From NCBI GenBank assembly GCA_035649635.1, contig DASRJE010000205.1, forward strand, positions 11,066-75,065: a stretch of DNA of 64,000 nt. Direction: 5' to 3'. Under the pieces are notes generated by a model that worked only from the letters and a program-made list of their open reading frames with translations, was not told the DNA's origin and did not search any database. The position numbers and the translations under genes were made by a program. Position 1 is the stretch's first letter. Every line of letters begins with the position of its first letter. The DNA comes from Gp6-AA40 sp035649635. Its GTDB lineage: Bacteria > Acidobacteriota > Vicinamibacteria > Vicinamibacterales > UBA2999. Shown in pieces: positions 41,161-49,813 of the stretch.

Positions 41161-41326
41161 TCCTAAGAACTTCTAGCCAAGTCGGACCTTTTCTCCGGCC
41201 AGACCATCTACCCTCCCTCGTCTTACGATCGATGTCTGCACACCAGGGCTCGAAATGGCTGTGCAGTCGCTGGCACTTCCGCCGTGGCAGGCTTCATGCT
41301 CGAAACTGTCATAGCGAATCACATAT

Positions 41327-41971
41327 ATGAAAGCCCCCCAGACGACGGCACAGTACCCGCGAACCGTCTTCATCGGCTCGGAGGCGCTTCTCGCGGCGTG
41401 GAACGCCAGTGGCGGTCAGACGAGCCAGGTGATTTCCATCCCACCGACCGATCTCGCGTTTGCGATGGAGCTGATTGGTGAGGCGCAGCCCGAGGTTGTC
41501 GTCATCGAACAGGCAGTCGCGGCAAACGACGAAGGATCGGCGCTGATGGACCGCCTTCACAGCGAGCGCTATCTGCGCGGGACTGAGGTCCGGCTGCTGC
41601 CAGCCGATCGCGCTGCCGCGTTGATGTCATCCGGACCCGGAGAGCTCGATCCACATACGTGGCTCAGCGGCCTGGCCCAGGCGCTGCCAGCGAGACCGGA
41701 AAGACGTGCGGCACGCATCCGTGCCCAGGCCGACGAAAAGGCCCTCATCGACGGGCAGCCAGTCACGTTGATCGATCTGTCAGCAGTAGGCGCCCAGGTA
41801 CGGTCTCAGGCCGTGCTGAAGCCGCGGCAGCGGATCCGGCTGGTGCTGCCGCCGGAGCGCGGTTCGGTCAAAGCCGTGGCCGTTGTCGCGTGGTCCACGT
41901 TCGAAATCGGACCCACACCAACGTATCGTGCTGGTGTGGCCTTCACGCGAGCGATTCCAGATCCGGCGTAA
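41327..41971 (+). CDS. PilZ-domain protein with receiver-like N-terminus
   Basis: A 214-residue cytosolic protein. Residues ~10-115 have a Rossmann/receiver-like pattern (TVFIGSEALLAAWNAS ... PEVVVIEQAVAANDEGSALMDRLH). From residue ~125 a PilZ domain follows, with the c-di-GMP motif RRAARIRAQADEKALIDG (RxxxR-like) and VTLIDLSAVGAQVRS (D/NxSxxG), ending in VAVVAWSTFEIGPTPTYRAGVAFTR. It is a likely c-di-GMP effector; the target is unknown. It starts at ATG 41327. Confidence 0.85.
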   Translation: MKAPQTTAQYPRTVFIGSEALLAAWNASGGQTSQVISIPPTDLAFAMELIGEAQPEVVVIEQAVAANDEGSALMDRLHSERYLRGTEVRLLPADRAAALMSSGPGELDPHTWLSGLAQALPARPERRAARIRAQADEKALIDGQPVTLIDLSAVGAQVRSQAVLKPRQRIRLVLPPERGSVKAVAVVAWSTFEIGPTPTYRAGVAFTRAIPDPA

Positions 41972-41986
41972 GCGGTGGCGTTTGCG

Positions 41987-42103
41987 TTACGCCGCCTTCG
42001 AATCGTAATAGGAGCTCCTGCTCTGACGCGACTTGCGCCGCCTGCGGACCTTCAGCAGGGCGAACCCTGCGACCACGAGTAGGGCGAAAAGGATCCAGGT
42101 CAT
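41987..42103 (-). CDS. 38-residue single-span membrane protein
   Basis: A very short gene: ATG 42103 preceded by TTGGAGGT with about 8 nt spacing. It encodes one transmembrane helix (WILFALLVVAGFALLKV) followed by a strongly basic tail (RRRRKSRQSRSS) and a YYDSKAA end. N-out/C-in topology is expected from the positive-inside rule. Such small proteins often modulate membrane complexes. It lies downstream of sdhB's 3' side on the same strand and may be its own unit. Function unknown. Confidence 0.65.
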   Translation of the reverse strand: MTWILFALLVVAGFALLKVRRRRKSRQSRSSYYDSKAA

Positions 42104-42247
42104 GGCTGTACCTCCAAGTACGGACGCTAGCAGGGGCAAGCCACGTACCTGCCATAAACGACACAGAACACCCCATGGCGGCACGTCGTCCGGCGAGGCA
42201 CCCGAGTCAGAAACGTAACTGGATTACAAGTCAGGTCGTGCGTCTTC

Positions 42248-43036
42248 CTACTGGAAGACTCGCAGCAACCTCGTGATCGGATCGAAGTAGCGATCGACCA
42301 CGCGCTCCTTGAGCGGGATGATGGCGTTGTCCGTGATGTGAATGTGCTCCGGACACACCTTGGTGCAGCACTTCGTGATGTTGCAGTAACCGATGCCGTG
42401 CTCGTCCTTGAGCGCCGGCACTCGGTCCTCGGTGTCGAGCGGATTCATCTCGAGGTTTGCTGCGTAGACCAGAAAGCGCGGCCCGATGAACTCATCGTGC
42501 TTGCTGTGATCGCGCAGCACGTGACACACGTCCTGGCACAGGAAGCACTCGATGCACTTCCGGAACTCCTGCACGCGGTCGATGTCCTTCTGCATCATCC
42601 GCCACGTGCCGTCGGGCGCATCGGCCGGGCGCGGCTTGAACTTCGAGATCCCCTTCTTGACCCGGAAGTTCCATGACACGTCGGTGACGAGGTCCTTGAT
42701 GACAGGGAACGCGCGCATGGGCTCGACGGTCACCGGTTCGTGCAGGTTGACCTGGCTGAGTCGCGTCATACACATCAACCGCGGCTGGCCGTTGATCTCG
42801 GCCGAGCACGACCCGCACTTGCCGGCCTTGCAGTTCCACCTCACCGCCAGATCGGGCGCCTGCTCCGCCTGAATCTTGTGGATGACGTCGAGGACGACCA
42901 TGCCGTCGCTGACCTCGGTGTGAAAGGTCTGGAACGTTCCATCCGATGGAGCGGGGTCGCCATCGCGCACGCCTGCGCGATGGGGTGCCTCAGGATGCGT
43001 GCGCCAAATTTTGAATGTCGCGCTGCTCAGGGCCAT
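42248..43036 (-). CDS. sdhB: Succinate dehydrogenase iron-sulfur subunit
   Basis: A 262-residue subunit carrying [2Fe-2S] ligands in WNCKAGKCGSCSAEINGQPRLMC, [4Fe-4S] ligands in CIECFLCQDVC and [3Fe-4S] ligands in CNITKCCTKVCPEHI. It passes electrons from SdhA-bound FAD towards the quinone site. The order sdhC-sdhA-sdhB on the minus strand resembles actinobacterial Sdh1-type operons. It begins 53 bp after sdhA. Confidence 0.95.
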   Translation of the reverse strand: MALSSATFKIWRTHPEAPHRAGVRDGDPAPSDGTFQTFHTEVSDGMVVLDVIHKIQAEQAPDLAVRWNCKAGKCGSCSAEINGQPRLMCMTRLSQVNLHEPVTVEPMRAFPVIKDLVTDVSWNFRVKKGISKFKPRPADAPDGTWRMMQKDIDRVQEFRKCIECFLCQDVCHVLRDHSKHDEFIGPRFLVYAANLEMNPLDTEDRVPALKDEHGIGYCNITKCCTKVCPEHIHITDNAIIPLKERVVDRYFDPITRLLRVFQ

Positions 43037-43048
43037 TGAGTTCTGGTC

Positions 43049-43075
43049 TCCGCGGGGGCTAAAGCCGCCGCTCTA
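43049..43075. repeat. GGGGCTAAAGCCGCCG-type intergenic repeat in the sdhA-sdhB gap
   Basis: The short sdhA-sdhB gap contains CGCGGGGGCTAAAGCCGCC with GGCT/AGCC pairing, related to the GGCTTTAGCC core of the palindromes at 12862 and 28882. It could fine-tune sdhB expression relative to sdhA. Confidence 0.4.
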
Positions 43076-43089
43076 CGTAATCCGTCATC

Positions 43090-44907
43090 CTACGACTTCT
43101 GTTCTTCGATCACCTGCTTGAGATGATCCGGGATCGGCGGGATCGGGATGCGCCCGATCTCCATGATGTCGCCCGCTCCCTGCCTGACCGCGATATTGAT
43201 CGTGCTGAACTCGGCAACCTTGTCCGGATAGTCCTCGCGGAAATGGCCGCCGCGGCTTTCCTTGCGCTCGATCGCGGAGCGCGCGATCGCCTCGGACACC
43301 GTCAGCAGGTTGCGCAGATCGAGCGCCGTGTGCCAGCCGGCGTGATACTCCCGGTGACCAGATACACCCACGCGCGCCGCCCTCTCCTTGAACTGCGCGA
43401 TGCACTTGAGCGCTTCCCTCATCTCGCTCTCGGTGCGAACAATCCCAACGAGGGCCTGCATCGTCTCCTGGAGATCGGCCTGCACCTTGTACGGATTCTC
43501 GCCACCATCACCGCGATCGAATGGCGCGAGCGAGGCGCGCATCGCGCTCTCGACCTGCCCATCGTCCACGCGCGGAACCGGATGCTCCTTCGCCCACGTG
43601 GCCGCATACTCGCCGGCGCGCTTGCCGAAGACGATCAGGTCGGACAGCGAATTCCCGCCCAGGCGATTGGCGCCGTTGATGCCCGATGCGCATTCACCTG
43701 CGGCGAAGAGACCAGGAATCGTCGACATCTGAGTGTCGGCATCGACGCGGACGCCGCCCATTACGTAGTGCGTCGTCGGCCCGACTTCCATCGGCTCCTT
43801 CGTGATGTCGAGGTCGGCCAGCTCCTTGAACTGGTGATGCATGCTCGGGAGCTTGCGCTTGATGTGCGCCTCGGAGTCCTTGAGCTTCTCTTTGATCCAC
43901 GCGATGTCGAGGAACACGCCACCGTGTGGCGATCCGCGGCCGGCTTTGACCTCGCGGTTGATGCAGCGCGCGACGTGATCACGAGTCAGAAGCTCGGGCG
44001 GACGGCGGGCGCTCTTGTCGCCCTGCGTATAGCGCCAGCCTTCTTCCGGATCGGAAGCCGTCTGCGGCTTGTAGTTGTCCGGGATGTCGTCGAACATGAA
44101 GCGGCGGCCCTCGCTGTTCTTGAGGACACCACCCTCGCCGCGCACGCCCTCGGTGACGAGAATCCCGCGCACGCTCGGCGGCCAGACCATCCCGGTCGGA
44201 TGGAACTGAATGAACTCCATGTCGATCAGCTCGGCGCCGACGCGATACGCCAGCGCATGACCGTCGCCGGTACCTTCCCAGCTGTTGCTCGTGATCTTGT
44301 ACGCGCGCCCGACGCCGCCGGTCGCCAGCACGATGGCCTTGGCATTGAAGACGTGGAAACGTCCTCGTTCGCGGTCGTACGCAAGCGCGCCCGCGGCACG
44401 GCGGTTGTCCAGGATCAGATCGATGACCGTGTGCTCCATGTGCACGGTCATGCCCGTATAGACGGCGTGATCCTGCAGTGTGCGAATGAGCTCGAGCCCG
44501 GTTCGATCACCGACGTGCGCCAGTCGTGGATAGCGGTGACCACCGAAGTTGCGCTGGTTGATACGGCCATCCGGTGTGCGGTCGAACACCGCGCCCCACC
44601 CTTCGAGCTCGCGCACGCGATCGGGCGCTTCCTTGGCGTGCAACTCCGCCATCCGCCAGTTGTTCACGTACTGACCGCCGCGCATCGTGTCGGCAAAGTG
44701 CACGCGCCAGCTGTCGCGGTCGTCGTTGTTGGCCATGGCGGCGGCCATCCCGCCTTCGGCCATGACCGTGTGCGCCTTGCCGAGAAGCGACTTGCAGATG
44801 AGGCCAACCGACACGCCGCTCGACGCCGCTTCAATCGCGGCGCGCAGCCCGGCGCCACCGGCGCCGATGATGAGGACGTCGTAGCTGTAACTCTGAAAGG
44901 ACGCCAT
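43090..44907 (-). CDS. sdhA: Succinate dehydrogenase flavoprotein subunit
   Basis: A 605-residue FAD subunit. It has VLIIGAGGAGLRAAIEAASSG (FAD loop), KAHTVMAEGGMAAAM with the His that carries covalent FAD, QFHPTGMVWP, GVRGEGGVLKNSEGRRFM, HYVMGGVRVDADTQM and GANRLGGNSLSDLIVFGKRAG. It oxidises succinate to fumarate in the TCA cycle at the inner membrane. The start ATG 44907 overlaps the sdhC stop by one base, so they are coupled. It contains the usual Glu/Arg catalytic surroundings. Confidence 0.96.
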   Translation of the reverse strand: MASFQSYSYDVLIIGAGGAGLRAAIEAASSGVSVGLICKSLLGKAHTVMAEGGMAAAMANNDDRDSWRVHFADTMRGGQYVNNWRMAELHAKEAPDRVRELEGWGAVFDRTPDGRINQRNFGGHRYPRLAHVGDRTGLELIRTLQDHAVYTGMTVHMEHTVIDLILDNRRAAGALAYDRERGRFHVFNAKAIVLATGGVGRAYKITSNSWEGTGDGHALAYRVGAELIDMEFIQFHPTGMVWPPSVRGILVTEGVRGEGGVLKNSEGRRFMFDDIPDNYKPQTASDPEEGWRYTQGDKSARRPPELLTRDHVARCINREVKAGRGSPHGGVFLDIAWIKEKLKDSEAHIKRKLPSMHHQFKELADLDITKEPMEVGPTTHYVMGGVRVDADTQMSTIPGLFAAGECASGINGANRLGGNSLSDLIVFGKRAGEYAATWAKEHPVPRVDDGQVESAMRASLAPFDRGDGGENPYKVQADLQETMQALVGIVRTESEMREALKCIAQFKERAARVGVSGHREYHAGWHTALDLRNLLTVSEAIARSAIERKESRGGHFREDYPDKVAEFSTINIAVRQGAGDIMEIGRIPIPPIPDHLKQVIEEQKS

Positions 44908-45710
44908 CAGATGAGCCTCGTGTCAGTAATGATGCCCATCGAGCAGAGACGGACATACACGTCCGACAGCGCGACCGAGAAGAGGCTCATCCAGGCAAAG
45001 AGCATGTGACGTCCGTTGAGCGCGCTCGAGCAGTTGTAGCAGGTGTGCCGCATCGGCGACTTTGAGACCTCGTCCTTCACGCCGCCCGCCACGTGGCGAA
45101 TCGAGTGGCACCCGAGCGTGTAGCAGCTGAGGAGCACGACGTTCACGGCAAGGACCAGTGTGCCTACGCCGATGCCAAACTCCTCCTGACCGGTGGTCGG
45201 ATTCGTGAACCACAGCGCCAGCCACACGTCGTAAGACAGAATCAGCAGAAAAATGCAGGCGATGTACGCGAAGTAGCGATGAACGTTTTGAAGAATCAGC
45301 GGGAGTGTCCGCTCACCCCAATAGCTCTTGCGAGGCTCACCCACCGTGCACGACACCGGGTCCATCCAGAAAGCCTTGTAGTAGGCGCCGCGGTAGTAAT
45401 AGCAGGTGAAGCGAAACAGACCGGGGAACGGCAGGATCAGCAGCGCCGGCGAGAACGGCGCGAGCGCCGGCCACCATTCCGGTTTCGGTCCGAACAAGGC
45501 GTGGTGAGAAGATCCCCACAGTTCGGGTGAGTAGAACGGGGAAAGATACGGCCCGTAGGTGTAGTGGGCGTTCTGGAACGCCGCCCACGTCGCGTACACA
45601 ACAAAGCCGCCGAAGACCGTGAACACGATCATCGGTTCGACCCACCACCAGTCGCGCCTGCGGGTTTCTCCAAAATCCCGCGGCACGATCTTGACGGGGA
45701 CTGCCGCCAT
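44907..45710 (-). CDS. sdhC: Succinate dehydrogenase membrane anchor (Sdh1-like cytochrome b/SdhC)
   Basis: A 267-residue integral membrane protein with about five hydrophobic spans (MIVFTVFGGFVVYATWAAF; FSPALLILPFPGLFRF; YFAYIACIFLLILSYDVWLALWF; GVGTLVLAVNVVLLSCYTLG; FAWMSLFSVALSDVYV). Towards the C-terminus are paired Cys/His motifs: Cys196, GCHSIRH (Cys201, His202, His206) and HTCYNCSSALNGRH (His222, Cys224, Cys227, His235). It is unlike the small SdhC/SdhD pair of Proteobacteria and resembles the single anchor of mycobacterial Sdh1. ATG 45710 has GGAGG 6 nt upstream. Confidence 0.85.
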   Translation of the reverse strand: MAAVPVKIVPRDFGETRRRDWWWVEPMIVFTVFGGFVVYATWAAFQNAHYTYGPYLSPFYSPELWGSSHHALFGPKPEWWPALAPFSPALLILPFPGLFRFTCYYYRGAYYKAFWMDPVSCTVGEPRKSYWGERTLPLILQNVHRYFAYIACIFLLILSYDVWLALWFTNPTTGQEEFGIGVGTLVLAVNVVLLSCYTLGCHSIRHVAGGVKDEVSKSPMRHTCYNCSSALNGRHMLFAWMSLFSVALSDVYVRLCSMGIITDTRLI

Positions 45711-45799
45711 CAACTGCCTCCGAATGGGACGAAAGACAAGTGGCAAACCTTCATACGTTACTACACAGAAACCTGTGCAGTGAACGCCTCCTGCAGTAC

Positions 45800-45880
45800 C
45801 GGAACTCGGAACTCGGACCCAAGAACCCTGAACCGGAACCCCGAACACAAACCCGGAACCCGGAACGTGGAACCGGGAAC
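45800..45880. repeat. GGAACTCGGAACCCGG-type intergenic repeat
   Basis: A run of GGAACTCGG, GGACCC, GGAACC, GGAACCCGG and GGAACGTGG units in the gap between the B3-like gene and sdhC. It is related to the heptamer repeats found in frame at 7336-7410 and 58194-58270. Confidence 0.65.
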
Positions 45881-45891
45881 GACTGATTTGT

Positions 45892-46890
45892 TCACGGCAG
45901 TGCGGCGACCGCTGCCTGCGCGCATTCATTCGCAACCGTCACATAACGCTGCACCGCATCGGTGCCGATGACATACGGGTGCGGACTACCGGGCTTCCGC
46001 TGCGCCAGCGCCGGAATCTTGGTCTTGGTGCCGTCGAAATCGGTGTGATTCGCAAACAGCACATCGGCGCCGGCCTTGGTGACGATGTCGCGGAAGCGGA
46101 CGGCGGAGGCCGCATAGGCCTGCAGGCGTGCCTGGTCCGGGCCGAAGTTGAACGCGGTGCCGCCCCAGGCGGCTGCGATGTGACGTTGACCGTTGTCGAA
46201 CACCGGCACGATCGTCGACACCGTGCCCGGTGTATGCCCTGGCGTGATGTACATCGTCAGGGTCGTGTCGCCAAGCGTCAGTTTCTGGCCGTCCGTGACG
46301 ACCATGTCTCGCTTCGGCTTCCACGGCGGATTCTGCTGCTCGACCATGTCCCAATCGGCAGCGGACATGAGGATGCGCGCGTTGAACTTCTCCTGGAGGA
46401 ACTTCGCCCCGCCGGCGTGATCGAGATGGCCGTGCGAGATCAGGACGTATTTGATATCAGCGGGATTCAATCCGAGCTTCTTCAAGCCGCCGACGACTTC
46501 ATCCTCGACCGAGTAGTCGTAGATGGCGTCGATCAGGATGATGCCCTGCGAGGTAGTGATCGCCCACGACGAGTACTCCGTCATCCCGACGTAGTACATG
46601 TTGTCAAAGACCTTGACCGGCTCGGCATGCCACGTGTCCCGCGCGGGTGGCGGGGGCGGGCCTCCTGCGCGCCGGCCGCCGCCACCGGCGCCACGTGCGG
46701 GTCCGCCTCCGCGAGGCGCACCAAGCGTCTGTGCTTCAGTGCAGGTGCGATTGAAGATCGCCGTGTGCTCGGTGCCGGCCGCAGCCTTGGCGGCGGCAAT
46801 GTGTTTCTCCACCTCGGGTCGCGACTGCGCCGCCGCAGCAGCGACTCCGACCACACCAGCGAGTGCAAACGTCGCGAGCAACTTGGTCAC
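45892..46890 (-). CDS. Exported subclass B3-like metallo-beta-lactamase-fold hydrolase
   Basis: A 332-residue protein with a signal peptide (TFALAGVVGVAAAAAQ), a low-complexity Gly/Arg/Pro stretch (residues ~58-85) and an MBL domain. ISHGHLDHAGGAKFL (HxHxDH-x-GG) and ITPGHTPGTVS supply zinc ligands. A C-terminal HPYVIGTD resembles the late His-Pro-Phe/Tyr ligand region of B3 enzymes. Beta-lactamase activity is possible but unproven. The start is GTG 46890 with GCAGGAGG 6 nt upstream. It follows lpd by 19 bp, so it may be co-transcribed with the PDH genes. Confidence 0.87.
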   Translation of the reverse strand: MTKLLATFALAGVVGVAAAAAQSRPEVEKHIAAAKAAAGTEHTAIFNRTCTEAQTLGAPRGGGPARGAGGGGRRAGGPPPPPARDTWHAEPVKVFDNMYYVGMTEYSSWAITTSQGIILIDAIYDYSVEDEVVGGLKKLGLNPADIKYVLISHGHLDHAGGAKFLQEKFNARILMSAADWDMVEQQNPPWKPKRDMVVTDGQKLTLGDTTLTMYITPGHTPGTVSTIVPVFDNGQRHIAAAWGGTAFNFGPDQARLQAYAASAVRFRDIVTKAGADVLFANHTDFDGTKTKIPALAQRKPGSPHPYVIGTDAVQRYVTVANECAQAAVAALP

Positions 46891-46909
46891 GATGTCCTCC
46901 TGCGTCTGG

Positions 46910-48322
46910 TTACTTTCGCTTCGGTTTGTAGACGTGAGTACTCTGCCCGAAGAACACTTCCGCGCTCTCCATGACCGACTCGGACAGCGTGGGGTGAGGA
47001 TGGATCACGAGCTTCACGTCCTCAGCTGTCGCACCCATTTCGATCGCCAGCACGCCTTCGGCGATCAGTTCTCCCGCACCTGACCCCGCGATCCCGACAC
47101 CCAGCACTCGTCCAGTCTTCGGCTCGAGCACCAGTTTGGTCAGGCCCTCGGGCCGATCAACCGTAATCGCGCGGCTCAACGCACCCCACGGGAATTTGGC
47201 GACCTCGATCTCGATGCCTTCAGCCTGTGCCTGTGACTCGGTCAAGCCGCACCAGGCGATCTCGGGATCGGTGAAGACCACCGCAGGAATCGCCTGCGGT
47301 TCGAAGACCGCCTTGTGGCCGGCAATCGCTTCAACCGCAACACGCGCCTCGTGCGATGCCTTGTGGGCCAGCATCGGCTCGCCCGCCACATCGCCGATGG
47401 CGAAAATGTTTCGCTCCGCGGTGCGACGCTGTGGATCGGTCTCGATGAATCCTTTAGCGTCGACTTTCACCGCGGTGGTCTCCAGCCCGGGAATCTTCGC
47501 GTTCGGACGACGGCCGACGGCGACGAGGACGCGATCGAATAGTTGCTCCTTTTCGGCAACGTCGCCTTCGAAGGTGACGCGTATGCCGGCGCCGTCTTCC
47601 ACGACCTTCACGACCTTCGTGTTCAGCATGATGGCCGCAAACAGCTTCTTCAATCGCTTCTCGAGCACGCCCACGAGGTCGCGATCGGCGCCAGGCAGGA
47701 GGCCGGGCGTCATCTCGACGACGGAGACCTTGCTGCCGAGCGTCGCGTAGACGGATCCGAGCTCGAGGCCGATGTACCCGCCGCCGACAACGAGCAACGA
47801 CTTCGGGACGTCCGGAAGTTCGAGCCCTGACGTCGAGTCCATCATGCGCGGGCTGTCGAGCGACAGCGACGGTACCCGGGTCGGATGTGAGCCGGTCGCG
47901 AGAATCAGGTGCTCGAACTGCAACTCGGTTGTACCGCCGGTGCCAGCGACGGTGAGCGATTTTGGACTCGTCACCGTCGCACGCCCTTGCAGGAACTTCA
48001 CCTTGCGAAGCTTCGCCACGGTGCCGACGCCGGAGGTCAGCTTGTCGACGACACCTTGCTTGTAGGAGCGAAGCTTGTTGACGTCGATCGTGGGCTCGGC
48101 GAAGCTCACACCCCAGTTGCCGGCATGCTTCGCCTCATCGATCACCTTCGCCACGTGCAGCAGCGCCTTCGACGGAATGCACCCGCGATAGAGGCACACG
48201 CCTCCGGGGTTCTTTTCCTCATCGATGAGGGCCACCTGCATGCCAAGATCAGCCGCATAAAAGGCCGCCGCATACCCGCCAGGGCCTGCGCCCAGTACCG
48301 CAACCTGAACCGAATCCGCCAT
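46910..48322 (-). CDS. lpdA: Dihydrolipoyl dehydrogenase (E3)
   Basis: A 470-residue FAD disulfide oxidoreductase. It has VAVLGAGPGGYAAAFYAADLG, redox-active CLYRGCIPSKALLH, NAD motif LLVVGGGYIGLELGSVYATLG, FAIGDVAGEPMLAHKASHE and catalytic VIHPHPTLSESVMESAE. It reoxidises dihydrolipoamide of E2. The ATG at 48322 overlaps the aceF stop as TGATG, showing tight coupling in the aceE-aceF-lpd operon. Confidence 0.96.
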   Translation of the reverse strand: MADSVQVAVLGAGPGGYAAAFYAADLGMQVALIDEEKNPGGVCLYRGCIPSKALLHVAKVIDEAKHAGNWGVSFAEPTIDVNKLRSYKQGVVDKLTSGVGTVAKLRKVKFLQGRATVTSPKSLTVAGTGGTTELQFEHLILATGSHPTRVPSLSLDSPRMMDSTSGLELPDVPKSLLVVGGGYIGLELGSVYATLGSKVSVVEMTPGLLPGADRDLVGVLEKRLKKLFAAIMLNTKVVKVVEDGAGIRVTFEGDVAEKEQLFDRVLVAVGRRPNAKIPGLETTAVKVDAKGFIETDPQRRTAERNIFAIGDVAGEPMLAHKASHEARVAVEAIAGHKAVFEPQAIPAVVFTDPEIAWCGLTESQAQAEGIEIEVAKFPWGALSRAITVDRPEGLTKLVLEPKTGRVLGVGIAGSGAGELIAEGVLAIEMGATAEDVKLVIHPHPTLSESVMESAEVFFGQSTHVYKPKRK

Positions 48323-49695
48323 CAACCCACCAAAGAGAGAAGGAAGGGTTGCTCGATTGCTTCGACAACCCAGCGCAGGAAACGCATCGCGTCGGCGCCA
48401 TCAATCACGCGATGGTCATAGGAAAGCGACAATGGCAGCATCTGACGCGGTTCCCAGTGGCCGTCTTTCCAGATCGGCTCGGTGGTGCCGCGCGAGACGC
48501 CGAGAATTGCGACCTCCGGCCAGTTCACGATGGGCGTGAAATACGTCCCACCGATGCCGCCAAGATTCGAGATGGTGATGCCGCCACCGCTCATCTCCTC
48601 GAGCGATAACTTCTTCTCTCTCGCACGCTCGGCCAGGCGCTGCAGTTCGACGGCGATCTCCATGATGTTCTTGGTGTCGGCGTCGCGGATCACGGGAACG
48701 AGCAGACCACGGTCGGTGTCCACCGCCACGGCGACGTTCACGTATTTCTTGAAGACAATCTCGCCGCGCTCGCTGTCGATCGAAGCATTGAATTGCGGGA
48801 ACTTCCTGACCGCCGTGGCGAGCACGCGCACCAGCATGGCCGTGACCGTGAGGTTGCCGCCGGCCTTGGCCACGCGCTCCTTGAACTGCTTCCGCAGCTC
48901 CTCGAGTGCTCCCACATCCGCCTTGTCGAACTGCGTGACATGGGGAATGGTGGTCCAGGCGTAGCTGAGATGCTCGGCCGTCGAGCGCCGGATGTTGCTC
49001 CACGGCTGCCGCTCGACTTCGCCCCACTTCTGGAAATCGGGCAATGGCCGCATCGCGCGCGCGATGGCGGCACCACCGGCGGCGCCGGCCGATCCCACGC
49101 TGCTCAAAATCCGACGCGCGTGCTCTTTGACGTCTTCCTGTGTGATGCGTCCGCCCGCGCCGGTTCCCTGGACCGCATTGATGTCGACGCCGATTTCGCG
49201 TGCCAGGCGTCTCACGCCTGGCGAAGCAGGCGCGGCCGGGGCCCGCTCTCCATCGAGTTTGCCAGCAGTAGCCGACTGCGCCGCCTCCGGAGCCGACCGC
49301 ACAGGCATGGGCACGACACGCGTGGGCCCGGTCGCTGCCGGAGCCGGAGTCGCAGCTGGAGCTGGAGCCGGACTTGGAGCCGGGGCAGAAGCCTGAGCGG
49401 GTGCTGGCGGCTCTAGAGCGGGCGTGGATGGAGCCGCAGGTTTATCCTCTGCCTCCGCCGAAGGGCTGTCGACCGTGAGGACCACGGCGCCCACCTTGAC
49501 CTTGTCGCCCTTCTTGACCTTGATCTCCTTGACGACACCGGCAACCGATGACGGCACCTCGATGGTGGCTTTATCCGTCTCGAGTTCGACGACCGGCTGA
49601 TCGCGGGCAATGGTGTCGCCGACGTTGACGAGCACGCGGGTCACGTCGCCGGTGGCGACGTTCTCTCCCAGTTCGGGAATCTTGAATTCGGTCAT
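48322..49695 (-). CDS. aceF: Pyruvate dehydrogenase E2 (dihydrolipoyl acetyltransferase)
   Basis: A 457-residue protein. It has one lipoyl domain with VVELETDKATIEVPSSVAG (lipoyl-Lys), a long Ala/Pro linker, a peripheral subunit-binding domain (GVRRLAREIGVDINAVQGTGAGGRITQEDV) and the catalytic core ending in LSYDHRVIDGADAMRFL (His active site). It acetylates CoA. A single lipoyl domain is fewer than the three of E. coli. The start ATG 49695 directly abuts the TAG that follows the 95-bp inverted-repeat element. Confidence 0.96.
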   Translation of the reverse strand: MTEFKIPELGENVATGDVTRVLVNVGDTIARDQPVVELETDKATIEVPSSVAGVVKEIKVKKGDKVKVGAVVLTVDSPSAEAEDKPAAPSTPALEPPAPAQASAPAPSPAPAPAATPAPAATGPTRVVPMPVRSAPEAAQSATAGKLDGERAPAAPASPGVRRLAREIGVDINAVQGTGAGGRITQEDVKEHARRILSSVGSAGAAGGAAIARAMRPLPDFQKWGEVERQPWSNIRRSTAEHLSYAWTTIPHVTQFDKADVGALEELRKQFKERVAKAGGNLTVTAMLVRVLATAVRKFPQFNASIDSERGEIVFKKYVNVAVAVDTDRGLLVPVIRDADTKNIMEIAVELQRLAERAREKKLSLEEMSGGGITISNLGGIGGTYFTPIVNWPEVAILGVSRGTTEPIWKDGHWEPRQMLPLSLSYDHRVIDGADAMRFLRWVVEAIEQPFLLSLVG

Positions 49696-49706
49696 CTACT
49701 CCACTG

Positions 49707-49801
49707 CTCGCTTGTGTTGGGTAGCTGAGGCCAGCCACATCGTGATGGAACCGACTGTTGCCAGCCGATTGGCCTTCGCGACACCACCAAACACAAGCGA
49801 G
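49707..49801 (-). repeat. 95-bp inverted-repeat element, copy 2 (between aceE and aceF)
   Basis: Terminal inverted repeats CTCGCTTGTGT (49707-49717) and ACACAAGCGAG (49791-49801) are identical to copy 1 at 12147-12241, with the same 95-bp length. The interior differs but again contains GGCCA/TGGCC pairs. Read on the minus strand, CCCAACACAAGCGAGCAG, a GAGTAG and the gene's ATG follow, as in copy 1. It fills almost the whole gap between aceE and aceF. Confidence 0.75.
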
Positions 49802-49813
49802 TTCCCAGGTAGT

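Noticed and set aside
41161..41326. c-di-GMP riboswitch upstream of the PilZ gene
   Set aside because: I looked for the conserved GEMM-I features (GCAAAGCC-type loop and paired stems) and did not find them.
43123..45009. 628-codon open frame on the plus strand opposite sdhA
   Set aside because: It is antisense to a clearly conserved gene, its translation is Arg/His/Ala-rich without family features, and long antisense frames are expected in GC-rich codon usage.
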